A program made the position numbers and the translations under genes. Below, in pieces: positions 38,001-49,330 of a stretch of 64,000 nt of DNA (position 1 is its first letter; every line of letters begins with the position of its first letter). The notes under the pieces are model-generated. The model was not told where the DNA came from. It did no database searches and saw nothing but the letters and a program-made list of their open reading frames with translations. The DNA comes from Gossypium raimondii (lineage: Eukaryota > Streptophyta > Magnoliopsida > Malvales > Malvaceae), in NCBI RefSeq assembly GCF_025698545.1, contig NC_068569.1:18352001-18416000 (forward strand), given 5' to 3'.

Positions 38001-39309
38001 TAATTTCCTGAAATCCCTAAACACTAAACATGGCCTTTATTTAAAATCTTTAATTCGGGGTAGCAAAATTGCATGATCCAGTGAGTTAGGGTTCAACGTT
38101 TGAAATCCCGAGGGACTTTATTTGAGATTCGTATGATTTTATTTAAAAGATACCAGGCCATCCAAATTGAACGAGGAAAATTGAAGGCCAGTAAGTTAGG
38201 GCACTATTTTCTCGAGAATCATTGAATGTCGGATATTTTGGGAATTCAAAACTATTTTGGTATTTTGATAAATGCGATCTTTTAAGCGATGTAACATGAT
38301 TGAATGTTTTCATATGACATAAAGGATGATTCGTAAATAACATACACTAGTGGATAACAAATAATCAATATAAGTACAAACAAGCATAGTATCAATAATC
38401 TCAATTACTCCAATATGAACACCAACATTCAAGATACATATTATATAAAAGATAAATCAAAATACATTAAACAATATACATATATTAATTTAAAATAAGT
38501 AATATGTAACTTTATGTAAGTAATAATATATACTAATATACAAAAGTGAAATACACTAAATATATGTGGATATTTAAAATAAGTAAAGCATCTATATGTA
38601 TCAATAGGTATATAAAAATATAAAGTTTAAAATTAAATAATATATACATTACGTACATACATATATGTATAATAAAACTAGTTTAAAGATAATAGTAAAT
38701 AATAATAAAGTAATGTATACATAAATAGGAAAATAGAAATATAATCCAATATAATGATGATTACAATAGTAAATAGTATAGGTTAATTTTAAAATAAGTA
38801 ATATGTAAAATAACTTTGAATAAAATAATATATAAAGAACTTAAAATAATTAGCCTTATAAGTTAGGTTAAGATAATAAATAAAAGGTTTAATATAATCT
38901 AAAAAGAGAAAATTGGAATTAAAGTAATTTGAAAATAAACAAAATTTTAAAATAACATATATAAAGTGATGTATATATATAAACACATACTATATATAAA
39001 AGTTTAAAATGGATAAATAATAGCAAATAAAACAGAATCATGAAATAATTTAAAGCATGCCATATAAAATATAAATTACATACAACAAATATATTTAAAA
39101 TAAGGGCTATTTACAAAGAAAAATAAATGAATGAGGTGACACGAAATAATAATAAATAATAAATAAATAATAAAACGAAGTATATATAAAATAAGTAAAA
39201 GAGAACCACAATAGTGCTAATAATAATAGTAATGACAATAAATTAATTAATAAGCTGACTAATAAAAGGATTAAATCATAATTCAAATCGAATTAACAGG
39301 AAAAAAAGC

Positions 39310-41824
39310 TGTCGAAACCGTTTTTTTGAAAACAAAATTTTAGCTGTCGACTTTTAAAAATAAAACTGGAGTCGCCACCGATCCTTTATTAAGGTGTGAC
39401 CGGCCCACCTTAAAAATTATTTTGGTCTCACAATTTTGAGAAAACGAGTCCGGAGTCGATTCATACGAGGAAGGGTTAGCACCCTCGTAACGCCCAAAAT
39501 CGGTACCAAATTGATCATTTAATGCCTTAGTGTCGAAGGTTAAAAAGATTTTTAAATCAACTCAAATGATGAAATTTAAAAAAGGATAATCAATTGTTCA
39601 AGTCATGTAAAGAAATCGAGTCCCAATACGTTAGGGTACAATTCCTCATAATCCCCGAACTTTGAATATCAATTTTATTTTATGTGAAAATCTTCATTTT
39701 GAGAAAGTAACATGTCACACCCAATACGTTAGGACACGACAAGTTAAGTTCCCAAAAATGATTTTTATACTCATGCATTTTGAATAAAGAATATCCTCGG
39801 TTATCTAGAATTAGTAAAGAAAATCGGAACCCAATACGTTAGGGCTCAATTTCTCGAAAATTCCCAACCTTGAATATTGCTTTTATTCAAAAAAACTTTT
39901 AAATCAAGGGAAAAATGATTTTGATATATTGACAAAACCAAAATATATTTCTCAAAACGGGTATGTTTAAAAAATAATGTACAATATGATACAAATCTTT
40001 AACTTAATACACGTGTGAGCAAATATTTACAAATATATATACAAGTACAATATACAAGTAAATTTGCAAATATGTATACGTATATATCTGCACACATATA
40101 CAAGTATACATGTAAAAGATAGAATGGAATATGCCAATAAAACTAATAGAAAATGCATGTATGTATTTGAAAATCGTGAAAAAAATAAAAAATAAATAAA
40201 AGTATGTACATGTGCTCATGAAAATTTTGAAAGTAAAATGAAAATATAAAAATATGTATATGTATATATATTTACAGCATAAAAGAAATGAATATGTATA
40301 TGTCTATAAAATATAAAATATAAAATATATAAAAGCTAAAAGATAAAATGAAACATGTAAAACGTATGTAAAATATATGCATGCGTTTAAGAAGTCTAAG
40401 AATATATACACATTATAATAAGAAAAATATGTATGTATAAAGATATGAAAATAAAATAATACAAGAATGTATATGTATATATTTATAGAAACAAAACGTG
40501 GAGGTGTCTTGATAAATCATGAAAATTTACAATCGATATGTTTAAATACATGCATATGTACAATATATAAAAATAATGGGATACATGAACTAAAAATATT
40601 TATAATAATTTAAAAATGAAAAGTGTAAAAAGAATCTTTTAAAAAAATATATGTATGTATGTATATTTATATATATAAAAAACTATGAAAACAAAGTAAT
40701 AATACAATGTGCATACAATAGATATATATATATTTAAAATATTAAAGTATATACATACTAACATGCATATGCGCATATACGCCTAATAATAAATAATATA
40801 TAATATTACAGTAGTAAATAAAATAAGACAAAATAATAGTATGGCATAATTGTGATAAAAAACTAAGAAATGGGTCAAATTGAATTAAAAACGAAAGAAA
40901 TGGGCGGATTTAGAATAAATTTTAAAAAAAGGACCCAATTGAATGCGCGCGCAAGGGTAGAGGACCAAAAGGGAAAAAATCCGCCTCCCTAAAACGCTGC
41001 ACAGTAATGGGGACCAATTTGAAACGAGGAAAAAACATTCGGGCTAAATTAAAAAGAGATAACTGGCTTAATAAAACATGGCGCAAAGGGGAAGGACTTA
41101 TTGTGAAATTATTCCATTTAATGTTGACATGCGTGAACCCCCAAATAAACAGCGCCATCAATACTCTGCTTTGTTTTAAGTTTTTTTAAAAAAAGAAAAA
41201 AATGCTAGGGAGACTTTCTTTTTCCCTGAAGCAAAGTCTGCTTCTTTTAGGGTTTTATCAACCCTTCAACGCCGCCATTCAGTTGGTGCCCATGGCCTCC
41301 ATCGACGGAAAAGACGCCGGCCCGTCGACTCCGGCGACCAGGTAAATTTCTTCCTCCTTTCTTTTTATTTTCAATGAAAAATAAAATAACAAAAGAGGCT
41401 AAAAGGGGAAAGAAAAAAAACAAAACTCAAAATGCTGAAAAAAAATGAAAAAAACCTTTTGTATTCGGAAAAGAAAATTTGTTTGTTGATATTGAATCCT
41501 TTTTATTGCCCCCCCCATTTGTTACAAAATATATGGCTTTATATAGCCTAAAAACTCATTTGTTTTACACTATATTTTCGCTAATGGACTCTCTGAATCC
41601 GTGTTTGCAGGTGCGTGGAGAGTTTGGCATGCGTGGAGGCCGAAACTTGCGGCGTCCGGATGCTGCTGGAGGCGCTGAAGGCGGGGGGAGCTGCGGCGGC
41701 TACTGGCAAATGCTGCTCCTTGCTGTTTAGGGCTAGGGTTCTTTGTTTTTTGTTTTGCTTTGAGCCACTTATTGTTGGGCTGTTTTTAATTTTTTTGGAC
41801 CTGGGTCAATTGGGCCCTATTACA
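39310..41824 (+). mobile_element. Inner LTR nested in the related outer LTR
   Basis: Starts TGTCGAAACCG and ends GGGCCCTATTACA, flanked by AAAGC (39305-39309) and AAAGA (41825-41829). Its first 190 bases closely match the start of the outer LTR (GAGTCGCCACCGAT, GGAAGGGTTAGCACCCTCGT), so both belong to one family. The 3' third contains a G/C-rich, intron-bearing transcribed-looking segment. Confidence 0.78.
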
Positions 41825-41860
41825 AAAGAAATATTAAATAAAATGCGGGTCAAAATGTGA
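41202..41860 (+). CDS. Spliced open frame within the inner LTR, unknown
   Basis: An ATG at 41202 opens a frame that runs to a consensus donor (CCAG|GTAAAT, exon 41202-41341). After an acceptor at TTTGCAG it continues in frame from 41611 to the TGA at 41858-41860, giving 129 residues. The product has no recognised domain; it includes a GC-rich Ala/Leu section and a hydrophobic stretch (LFLIFLDLG). The frame crosses the LTR end at 41824. It may simply be the spliced leader region of an LTR transcript; protein status is doubtful. Confidence 0.3.
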
Positions 41861-42960
41861 TTAAAATAAAATTAAAAAAAACCAAAAATAGAATTAAAAT
41901 AAATAATAATAACTAAATTACAACGCGCTAATGACACGAGGGACTAAAGTGAAACAAAAATGAAATAAGAGGTTAAATTTAAAAAAATAAAAGAAATGGA
42001 TTGTAGCATGCAATAAAAGCGAGGGACTAGTGGCGCAAATAAGCCATTTAACGAAAATGCGCGGATCCTCCTCGAGTCGGGTCACCGTGTGGGTCGGAGG
42101 ACTAAACGGTAGTTTTAAGGCCATTGAAACAGAGCGTAAACGGTACCATTTCATTGCCTTCACAAAAATAAAAAAAAGCAAAATCCTAACACCTATTTGG
42201 CTATTTTGAAACAGATCAGTAGAGATCTCAGTCTCTCCGCCGCTCGATCTCACTTTCCTTTTCAAAGACTCTCAGTCCCCGTCCACACTCCGATCGCGAC
42301 GAAGCGGACAGGGATTCAACGACGCTGAAATGAAGGTAAACTCTCTCGCGTTATTTGCTTTTCTCTTTTCAAACAGTAAACAAACAAGGAAAAGAATCAA
42401 AGAATCGAAAAACTCAAATCACCTTTAGAAACTGCTTTTCTATTGCTTTTTAGAATTTTTGATACAATCTCTCTGTGGGTTCCCCCCTTTTTACATTGTT
42501 TTTGGCTTCATATATAGCCGAATAAAAAAAATCTCTTTCTCTGCTATTTTTGTTTTTCTATTTCTTTTTTTTTGCTGCCTCTGTTGCGTTGCTCGTTTGT
42601 TTGTCATTTGCAGCTGTCGTACGAAGGCTAGCTGGGACGTAGCGCGGCTCGGCACAGCGCATGGAGGCGCACGTGAGAGGGCAGAGCCTGATTGCGGCGC
42701 GATAGCTTGCTGCAAGTTGCTAGGGTTTCTGATCCTTTTTGGGTGTTGGGCTGGGTGTAGTGGGCTAGGCTAGTGTTTGGGCCACTTTGGATTTAGGCCT
42801 GCTATTGTAACAAAAGAACTGAACATTTTATTTATTTTATTTTATATTTTGGTTTTAATACTAGGGCTCGGGTTTTAATTCTTATTGGGCCATTCGGGCC
42901 ATTGTAATTTTGGGTTTGTTTTGCTGGTATGGGCCCGGGCAAAAATGGGCTCTTTCAACA

Positions 42961-43298
42961 GTGATGAGGGTACTTTTGAGGGGGGAAAAACGAAAAACAG
43001 AGTTCCATTATCTCACAATAATCCTATGCCAGAACCAACCCTTTTGCACTTAAAAGAAAAACGGTATAAAAATGACATTTCCAGTAGCAAACCATTTAAC
43101 AAGCTCTCATCTTAATGTGTTTCGGAACCAAAGGAATAATACCACAGTGACACTCCAAACAAATGCAATATAAAACAAAGCCTATGCGTATGCTATACCG
43201 ATTATTACAAATCTGGCTCCAATATTTTTATCAACATCAATCTAGTAAAATGCAAATCACCTTTTGGGACATGGCTGTAGAGTTTTGATAACATCACA
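42961..43298 (-). other. Probable 3' UTR of the GEM-like gene
   Basis: Sequence between the LTR edge and the GEM-like stop codon. No other gene is seen; the poly(A) site is probably in this interval. Confidence 0.5.
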
Positions 43299-45740
43299 TC
43301 ATGAGCCACGGGACTGCAATGCTCCTTGAAGATTTTTAACTGCGCTGTCGTAGTGTACGAACCCCATGAACCAGAATTCATGGTTGTCAACCGATATAAT
43401 CTGGATGTATTTCTCAGCTGGGTTGGCTTTGCTAGCTGATGGATTCACTGCCCTCAGCTGATGTAATGGGATAACCACCTACATGCATGTGTGGCGACAG
43501 GACACAAAATCCCATTACTAACCATTAGAACAAGTTAAACAAAGATGAATAACGGGGTTTAGATTTGATGCAGTTCACTGAAAATCTATGAACTTATAAA
43601 CTACTACTGGTGTCGACTATAAATCCATAAATAAATGATGAAGGCAAGTATATTTACTAACACAATGGGCATAGGTATGTATTAATGAAAAAAATCTAGC
43701 AAATTTCTGATAATTCACTAGCATGTAGATCCTTGTAAAACCGAATAAACACAATCCTAGAATTTTAACGGGTAACTTCCACTTTTCAAGAACAGGTTGA
43801 CAGGGATGCAGTCAAACAAAACAAATATCCTACTAACATGGGGAACACAAACTCATTTGGCAAAATAACTTGATGTAGACCCGGTCTGTATAAGCCTTAG
43901 GTCGACTATTATTACAGGATGGCTTTCGGCTGGGTTCTTTAGAATCATATGGACAATTAAATTTAGAAAAACTGAGGATGTCATGATCTATATACAGATG
44001 TCCCAACCCAATGCATCTTGTATATAATGTTCTAACTTCAAAATGCCAATTAAGGTCCCCATCTTACTGCCAATAGTTAAAAGTTGAATTAAAGAGAGCA
44101 TTGAACACTAAAGTATTAACTAAAAGTTAGCAGTACAAGAGAGAACAAGTCTAGAAACATGGTGAAGTAGTTCTTACGAAACAAGATGACCACAGAATTC
44201 TAGCACATAACTGGGATAAATGTAATTGTTCAAGTGCGGTTTTCATGTAAAAAAGCATCCGTGATTGTCAACTTCAAGCACTCCACTAACTAATCCACAT
44301 AGAAATATCTCTTTCTTCCTCATAAAGGAAATAAGCTAATTAAGTGGTATACAATATGTATATGCATTTTCGAACTCCTTCTAACAACCTATGCATTTTG
44401 TTATCATTTCCGATTGGACGATCCATTAATCCAGCTGGCGGAAGATTATAAATGGGTCAATTTTTTTTATTTTTACTGGAGATTGGGAATAGACGGACTT
44501 TCTATAGGGCCCATTTTACTGACAGGATTTATCACCACTTTAGCGACTTTGGCGGCTTGGCCAGTTACTCGAGATTCGCGATTTAAACATTTCCTGATGC
44601 TAGCAATGTACAGTGGTCAAATAGGAGCATTAAAATATTTTTCAAAACATGTAAATCAAGGAAGGAATGAAAAGCAAATAACTTCTAATGTCTTTTAGCA
44701 TCATTTGAAACAGCCACACTCTAACAAATTTCTATCTGAGCATAAAAAAAGAGGCATTAAGTTCGTTGGTAATTGCTAAGCATCGGCCTACATTATCCCT
44801 TAGCTGCATATGCAACAATTAGAACCGCAACAGCAATGCATTACCTTATAATAGCTATATTGAGTCTGATCACCAACTTGATAAGCCAGAGGACTGTCAC
44901 TGCAAAAACCAAGCTTATGGGTTGACATATATAAAACTCCAATAACAGGACCAGCGGAGGTGGACAAGTAGCAAGCATATGTCTTCAGAAGCTGTTCCTC
45001 AGGAACAGTCTCAAATGTTGTCCGAAAGATCTTCTCATAACCGCCATCAGCAATAACTTTGGTTGTCTGAGCAATTCTTCCTACAGCAGCGTCAGCAAAA
45101 CTCGGCCCAGTTTTCACTGTAACAATTAAAATATCAACTTACTTGCCCTAATTATCGTACTTCATATTATCCATCTACTTGACAGTATGTAATAAAAATG
45201 CCCATAGTCATATCTAGTACGCAAGTAGCAGGGGAGGGAAATAATTACAGTGTTGCCACATGTTCTCAGCTATCTCTTTCGCCTTCTTAGTGTCGTCCGC
45301 CGCTTTCTTTCCCCATTTCCCCAACACGTCTTTCACTGATTCCATCTTATCTGTTCAAAGAAAAAAGGGCTTAAAATTTAAAATTTAAAAAGAAATCAAA
45401 CGATATACAAAATACCACAAACATAAACTGAAGCGATCGGAAGTGGGTTACTCTTGACGGAAGAAGATTGAACTGGCGCCGGAGAAACGTAGGGGTTGGA
45501 CTCAGCAGGCATGGTGGTAGCAGCGCTGCTGGAGATCGGGACGGGGTCCGGACTGGGATCCGATTGCGAAGCCATGGAAACGGTGGTCCAATTTTCCGGT
45601 GGAGGAGCGACGTCCTTGGGGTCTAATTTCGGGTAGGGAGCGTAATCAGAAGAGAGAGTCGCCGGTTGGGTTGACTCCGTGGACGACGTTGGCTGTTTGG
45701 TTTCCGAGACCTTTTCATGATCGGTCGGAGCCTGGCTCAT
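43299..45740 (-). CDS. GEM-like GRAM-domain protein
   Basis: Four exons on the minus strand: 45452-45740, 45249-45350, 44845-45116, 43299-43478; 843 bases, 280 residues, all GT..AG and in phase. The N-terminal 100 residues are Pro/Ser-rich and disordered. A conserved block follows ([35 protein letters not shown]), then the GRAM domain (about residues 150-270: [74 protein letters not shown]), ending [10 protein letters not shown]. This is the GEM/FIP1 family; Arabidopsis GEM binds CDT1 and restrains root-hair fate and division, and relatives respond to ABA. GRAM domains often bind phosphoinositides. Which paralogue this is cannot be told here. The last intron, 1366 bases, contains plastid ndhD DNA. 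Confidence 0.93.
44309..44626 (+). pseudogene. ndhD: Chloroplast ndhD fragment in an intron
   Basis: About 105 codons of plastid NADH dehydrogenase subunit 4 (NdhD) are readable: [77 protein letters not shown], ending MYSGQIG. The frame has no stop, but substitutions such as DF to YF and LFHF to FKHF are visible. It lies antisense inside the last intron of the GEM-like gene. Confidence 0.93.
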
Positions 45741-48437
45741 GATTTCTTTGTGTTCGGATCGAAAAAATGGAAAATTAAGTTCTTAAACTTTGGAAAAGCA
45801 AATTAGAAAATGGTGAAGGAGAAGACGTTCTTACAATTGCTGTCGTGATTCTTTCTTAATGTGTGTGAAGTTTGAAAATGAAGATAACAGATGGCAGTAG
45901 CACAGGCCACACGATAATATAACATCCAGCAATCACCGACACGATCGTGGGATGGGCTGGATTTACGTATCAAAATTCATAACTGGCTAGCCGGATTGAT
46001 TTTTTTTATTTAATTTGAGTTTGTTTATATAGCATACAAAATTTGATTCCTAAATGTATGCATCATTTCACTGTTTTTCACTTTTACCCTTCACAGATAT
46101 TATATAAATAAATCTTTTTATACCTCCTTTAACAAAAAAATGTAAGCATCAATTAATTTTATTTTTTAATTGTACTGTTCTTGATGATAAAATGTACTAT
46201 AACAGTCCCTCCTTGTACCATTCTTCAAACTGCTTTTTATCTCATATCCAATATGAGCAAAAATGGTGTCATCATCAAAAATTCCATCAACTATTTTTTG
46301 TTAATCCATCATTGACATTTAACTATGGGCAAACATGGAATTCACTTGAATGAAATAGGTTCTCAAGAACTACAAATATACTAAAATTTGGCAGGGAATC
46401 AAATCGTCTTTGATGGTTATATTCATGGTAAAGAAGTGAAAAGAAGCTCATATATTATCATTCACATCTTCTACCTTAAATGGGTTTTCTTACCAAATTT
46501 TGTCCTTCTTCGGTTCCAGGATTAAGGTTAAAAGATGAAAATAACTCCAACAATAAGTGATGGGTAAATGGAGTTAATGAAAAAATATAAAATGATCTTT
46601 ATTTTATTTTATTCATCAAATTTGCACTATAAATATCACATCAAGGAAAAATTCATTTTACTTGTATTTAAATTTTATAAGGATTAGTATAACCCAATAG
46701 GCTCATTTAAACAAAAACTTCTGGATTCTAAATTACTAATATTTAGCCCATTGAATTTCAGCCCATTTTCTTCCTTTCTCTTATCGGACACCCATTAGTT
46801 TAGGAGTAAAATTCAATTTTAAAATAACTTATTAAATAGTAATTATTATTTTTATAATTAGGATCGATTCGGTTAATATCCACAAATCTTAACGGTTAAT
46901 TAAATCAGAATTTTTCAAAATCTTTTAACTGACTGAAATAATTTCAATTAATTTAAGTAGTTAATCGAATTAATCAAAATTTTATATGTTTTTAAAAAGA
47001 AGACGTTTGAAACATGACAGGTATTATTAGATCAATTATAAATATTGTTTTGAATGATTCTAAATAAGTTCTACATATGCATCGATTTATATAGTTGTAA
47101 CTTCTGAACAAAATAAAGTTTTCTCTCCTTAATAGTTGTTTATTAATTTCTTAGAAACAAATGTCGTGAATTATTTGTCTATTATTTGGTTATTAGTCTA
47201 ATAATATGAGAAAATGTTTATTTAATACACGTATTAAAATAATTAGATGATTAAACTAGGAATTAGAAGAAAAAATAAAAATTACCATACAATGATGTTA
47301 TTGCTAACTCATAGACGGAAAAACATTAACACGTACCATGATTTTGATTAGACTAAAGGCATGCCCATTTAATCAAGACTCTGTCACTCCTTTGGGCCTT
47401 CCCTTGTAAAGCACAGTGAAAGCATATTTTGGGCTTCTTCATATGATGTTTGATTTTTTTTTAAATTTATTCTTTTGCTTTCAATATATAAATTTTTATT
47501 TTGAAATTAAAACAAAAGGAGGATTTTAGATTTAAAATAAATTTAGATGACTCAAATTCTAATATTTTTATCAATCTATCGGATAATCCGATCATTAAAT
47601 ATACTAATTTCAACTCAAGTTTGACTGTTATTATATTTTTTATTTGTGTTAAAAAGGGAAAAAATGGTCATGCGTCGATTATTAAATAAATATTGGTATC
47701 ATTATTTTGTTTAATACATAAAATGGGAATAAATAAAAGAAAAATGGGGCGTGGATTATTTGTAGACAACATTATAATCTATTTTTTTTGGTAAATAGTG
47801 CGACGCTTCATCAAAACCAGAACTTTAGTTTAATCAAACAGTTTAGGGTTAACACAAAAGAATGATTTGCATCTCTAAAGTCTAATAATCGGGATATCTG
47901 TCCCCCCCCCCCCTATAATTTAATCATTTAATATTCAATAAAATTCATATTTCTTATGGAAACTTATAAATTATATGTTGCACTTTGGACTTTGATGAAT
48001 TTAGGTAAGTTTGGATAATGATATTACCTGGTTTGACATAATTTCTTTTATCTATTGAATCAAATCTAAATCAATAAAATATTAGTTAAAACACTTCAAT
48101 TTAATCAAATCATGAAAAAAAACAGACGGTTCATCACTAATGAATAGCATCATTGCTGAGAACCTTAGCAAGAGCATCGGGAGGAGATAAAACTCAATCC
48201 GCATAGCACAACAAATTCCACTGTAAGTTTCGCAATATAGTCAGCAGCTTTGTTACAAGAACTTGAAACGAGTATGGAAAGAAATGATTAAATTAAAATT
48301 TTCAGTTTCAACTGCACGAGAATTTCAATATGAAAAAGAATCACTTTTAGGAGATGTAATTAAAATACTGTTGTCGAATTCAAGCTCCATATCATTCTAT
48401 TTTCTTCTTGCAATCAATGAAGCTCCAAGATGAAGTG
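45741..48437. other. GEM-like upstream region and intergenic space
   Basis: The first few hundred bases likely hold the GEM-like 5' UTR and promoter. The rest is AT-rich with no supported gene. A 12-base C-run sits at 47902-47913. Confidence 0.5.
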
Positions 48438-49330
48438 CTAAACCTTCCGTGACCTGAATGGAAGGAGCATCAAGGATAGCATTTTCATCTTGGATAATCG
48501 TTCCATTTTCATATTTGAGGAGCACCACAAAGCGTTACCGTTAAATTTAATACCACCTTGATTAGGGGCTGTCCATTGAGAGAGAGAAATGGTCGACAAA
48601 AGTGTACCAACATCCAAAATCAAGTTGCAATCATCAGTATCTTTCATAGCTTGAAGCCTAATGTTTAAAGGATTCAATTTAATGCCTTCAAAGATCAGCC
48701 GATTGCTAGCAGTCCATAAGTTCCAGCAAATGTAAGCGAGTAGTCCTACTTACTTTCACCTCGTTTGCCATAAACCAGCTACTAGTATCACTCCACCACT
48801 TGAACACCCCTTTGAAGCCTTCTTTTCTCGAGCAATAATTAGAAGTGGAAAGGTTCCAAACTGTTTAAAGCAAAAGGACAAAAAAAAACATGTTCCATTG
48901 ACTCAACTTCATGACCACATCTGGGACATAGAGGCGATAAAGTACGATAACTCTTGACTAGATTTGCGAAGATGGAATTTGAGTTATGACACAATCTTCA
49001 AATGAAAATTTTTACTCAAGAGCAATTTTTAAATTCTAAATACGTTTCTTTCAATTCTAATTTAAGCTTTCTTTATCACTAAATGATATAACTTAAAGCT
49101 TTTCCCTTTGCTACAAAAGAACATAAAATCCAGATTTTCACCTAAATAGACTCCATCACGATTATGGATCCAAACACCTTTGCTAGTAAATACACTTTGA
49201 AATTATTACATATTAACCAAGCAAGGTGAATGAAGTTTGTTCATTTTTGGAACTTAAAAGACAGCAGATTGGTTGTCAAGCAAACACCCATTGTCTCACT
49301 GAGCAACGCATAGCCCTTGTCTTTTTACCA
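48438..49330 (-). mobile_element. Decayed 3' end of a LINE retrotransposon
   Basis: On the minus strand, a zinc-binding motif of plant reverse transcriptases (LCPRCGHEVESMEHVFF) is followed after stops and frame changes by the start of an RNase H-like domain (QWTAPNQGGIKFNGNALW). Upstream, KIFIWRLCHN-like words with a stop are visible. This is the zf-RVT plus RVT_3 end of an L1-type element. It is broken by several stops. The 5' limit is uncertain. Confidence 0.72.

Larger units (their letters stand above)
37527..42960 (+). mobile_element. Outer LTR of a nested pair
   Basis: Starts TGTGTCACAGTTGTCGAAACC and ends GGGCTCTTTCAACA, flanked by GTGAC (37522-37526) and GTGAT (42961-42965), a four-of-five target duplication. 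Near the start are the words GAGTCGCCACCGAT and GGAAGGGTTAGCACCCTCG, typical of a Gypsy LTR family I associate with cotton. Subtracting the inner LTR leaves about 2.9 kb. No gag-pol was seen, so it is a solo LTR. It ends about 340 bases beyond the GEM-like stop codon. Confidence 0.8.
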
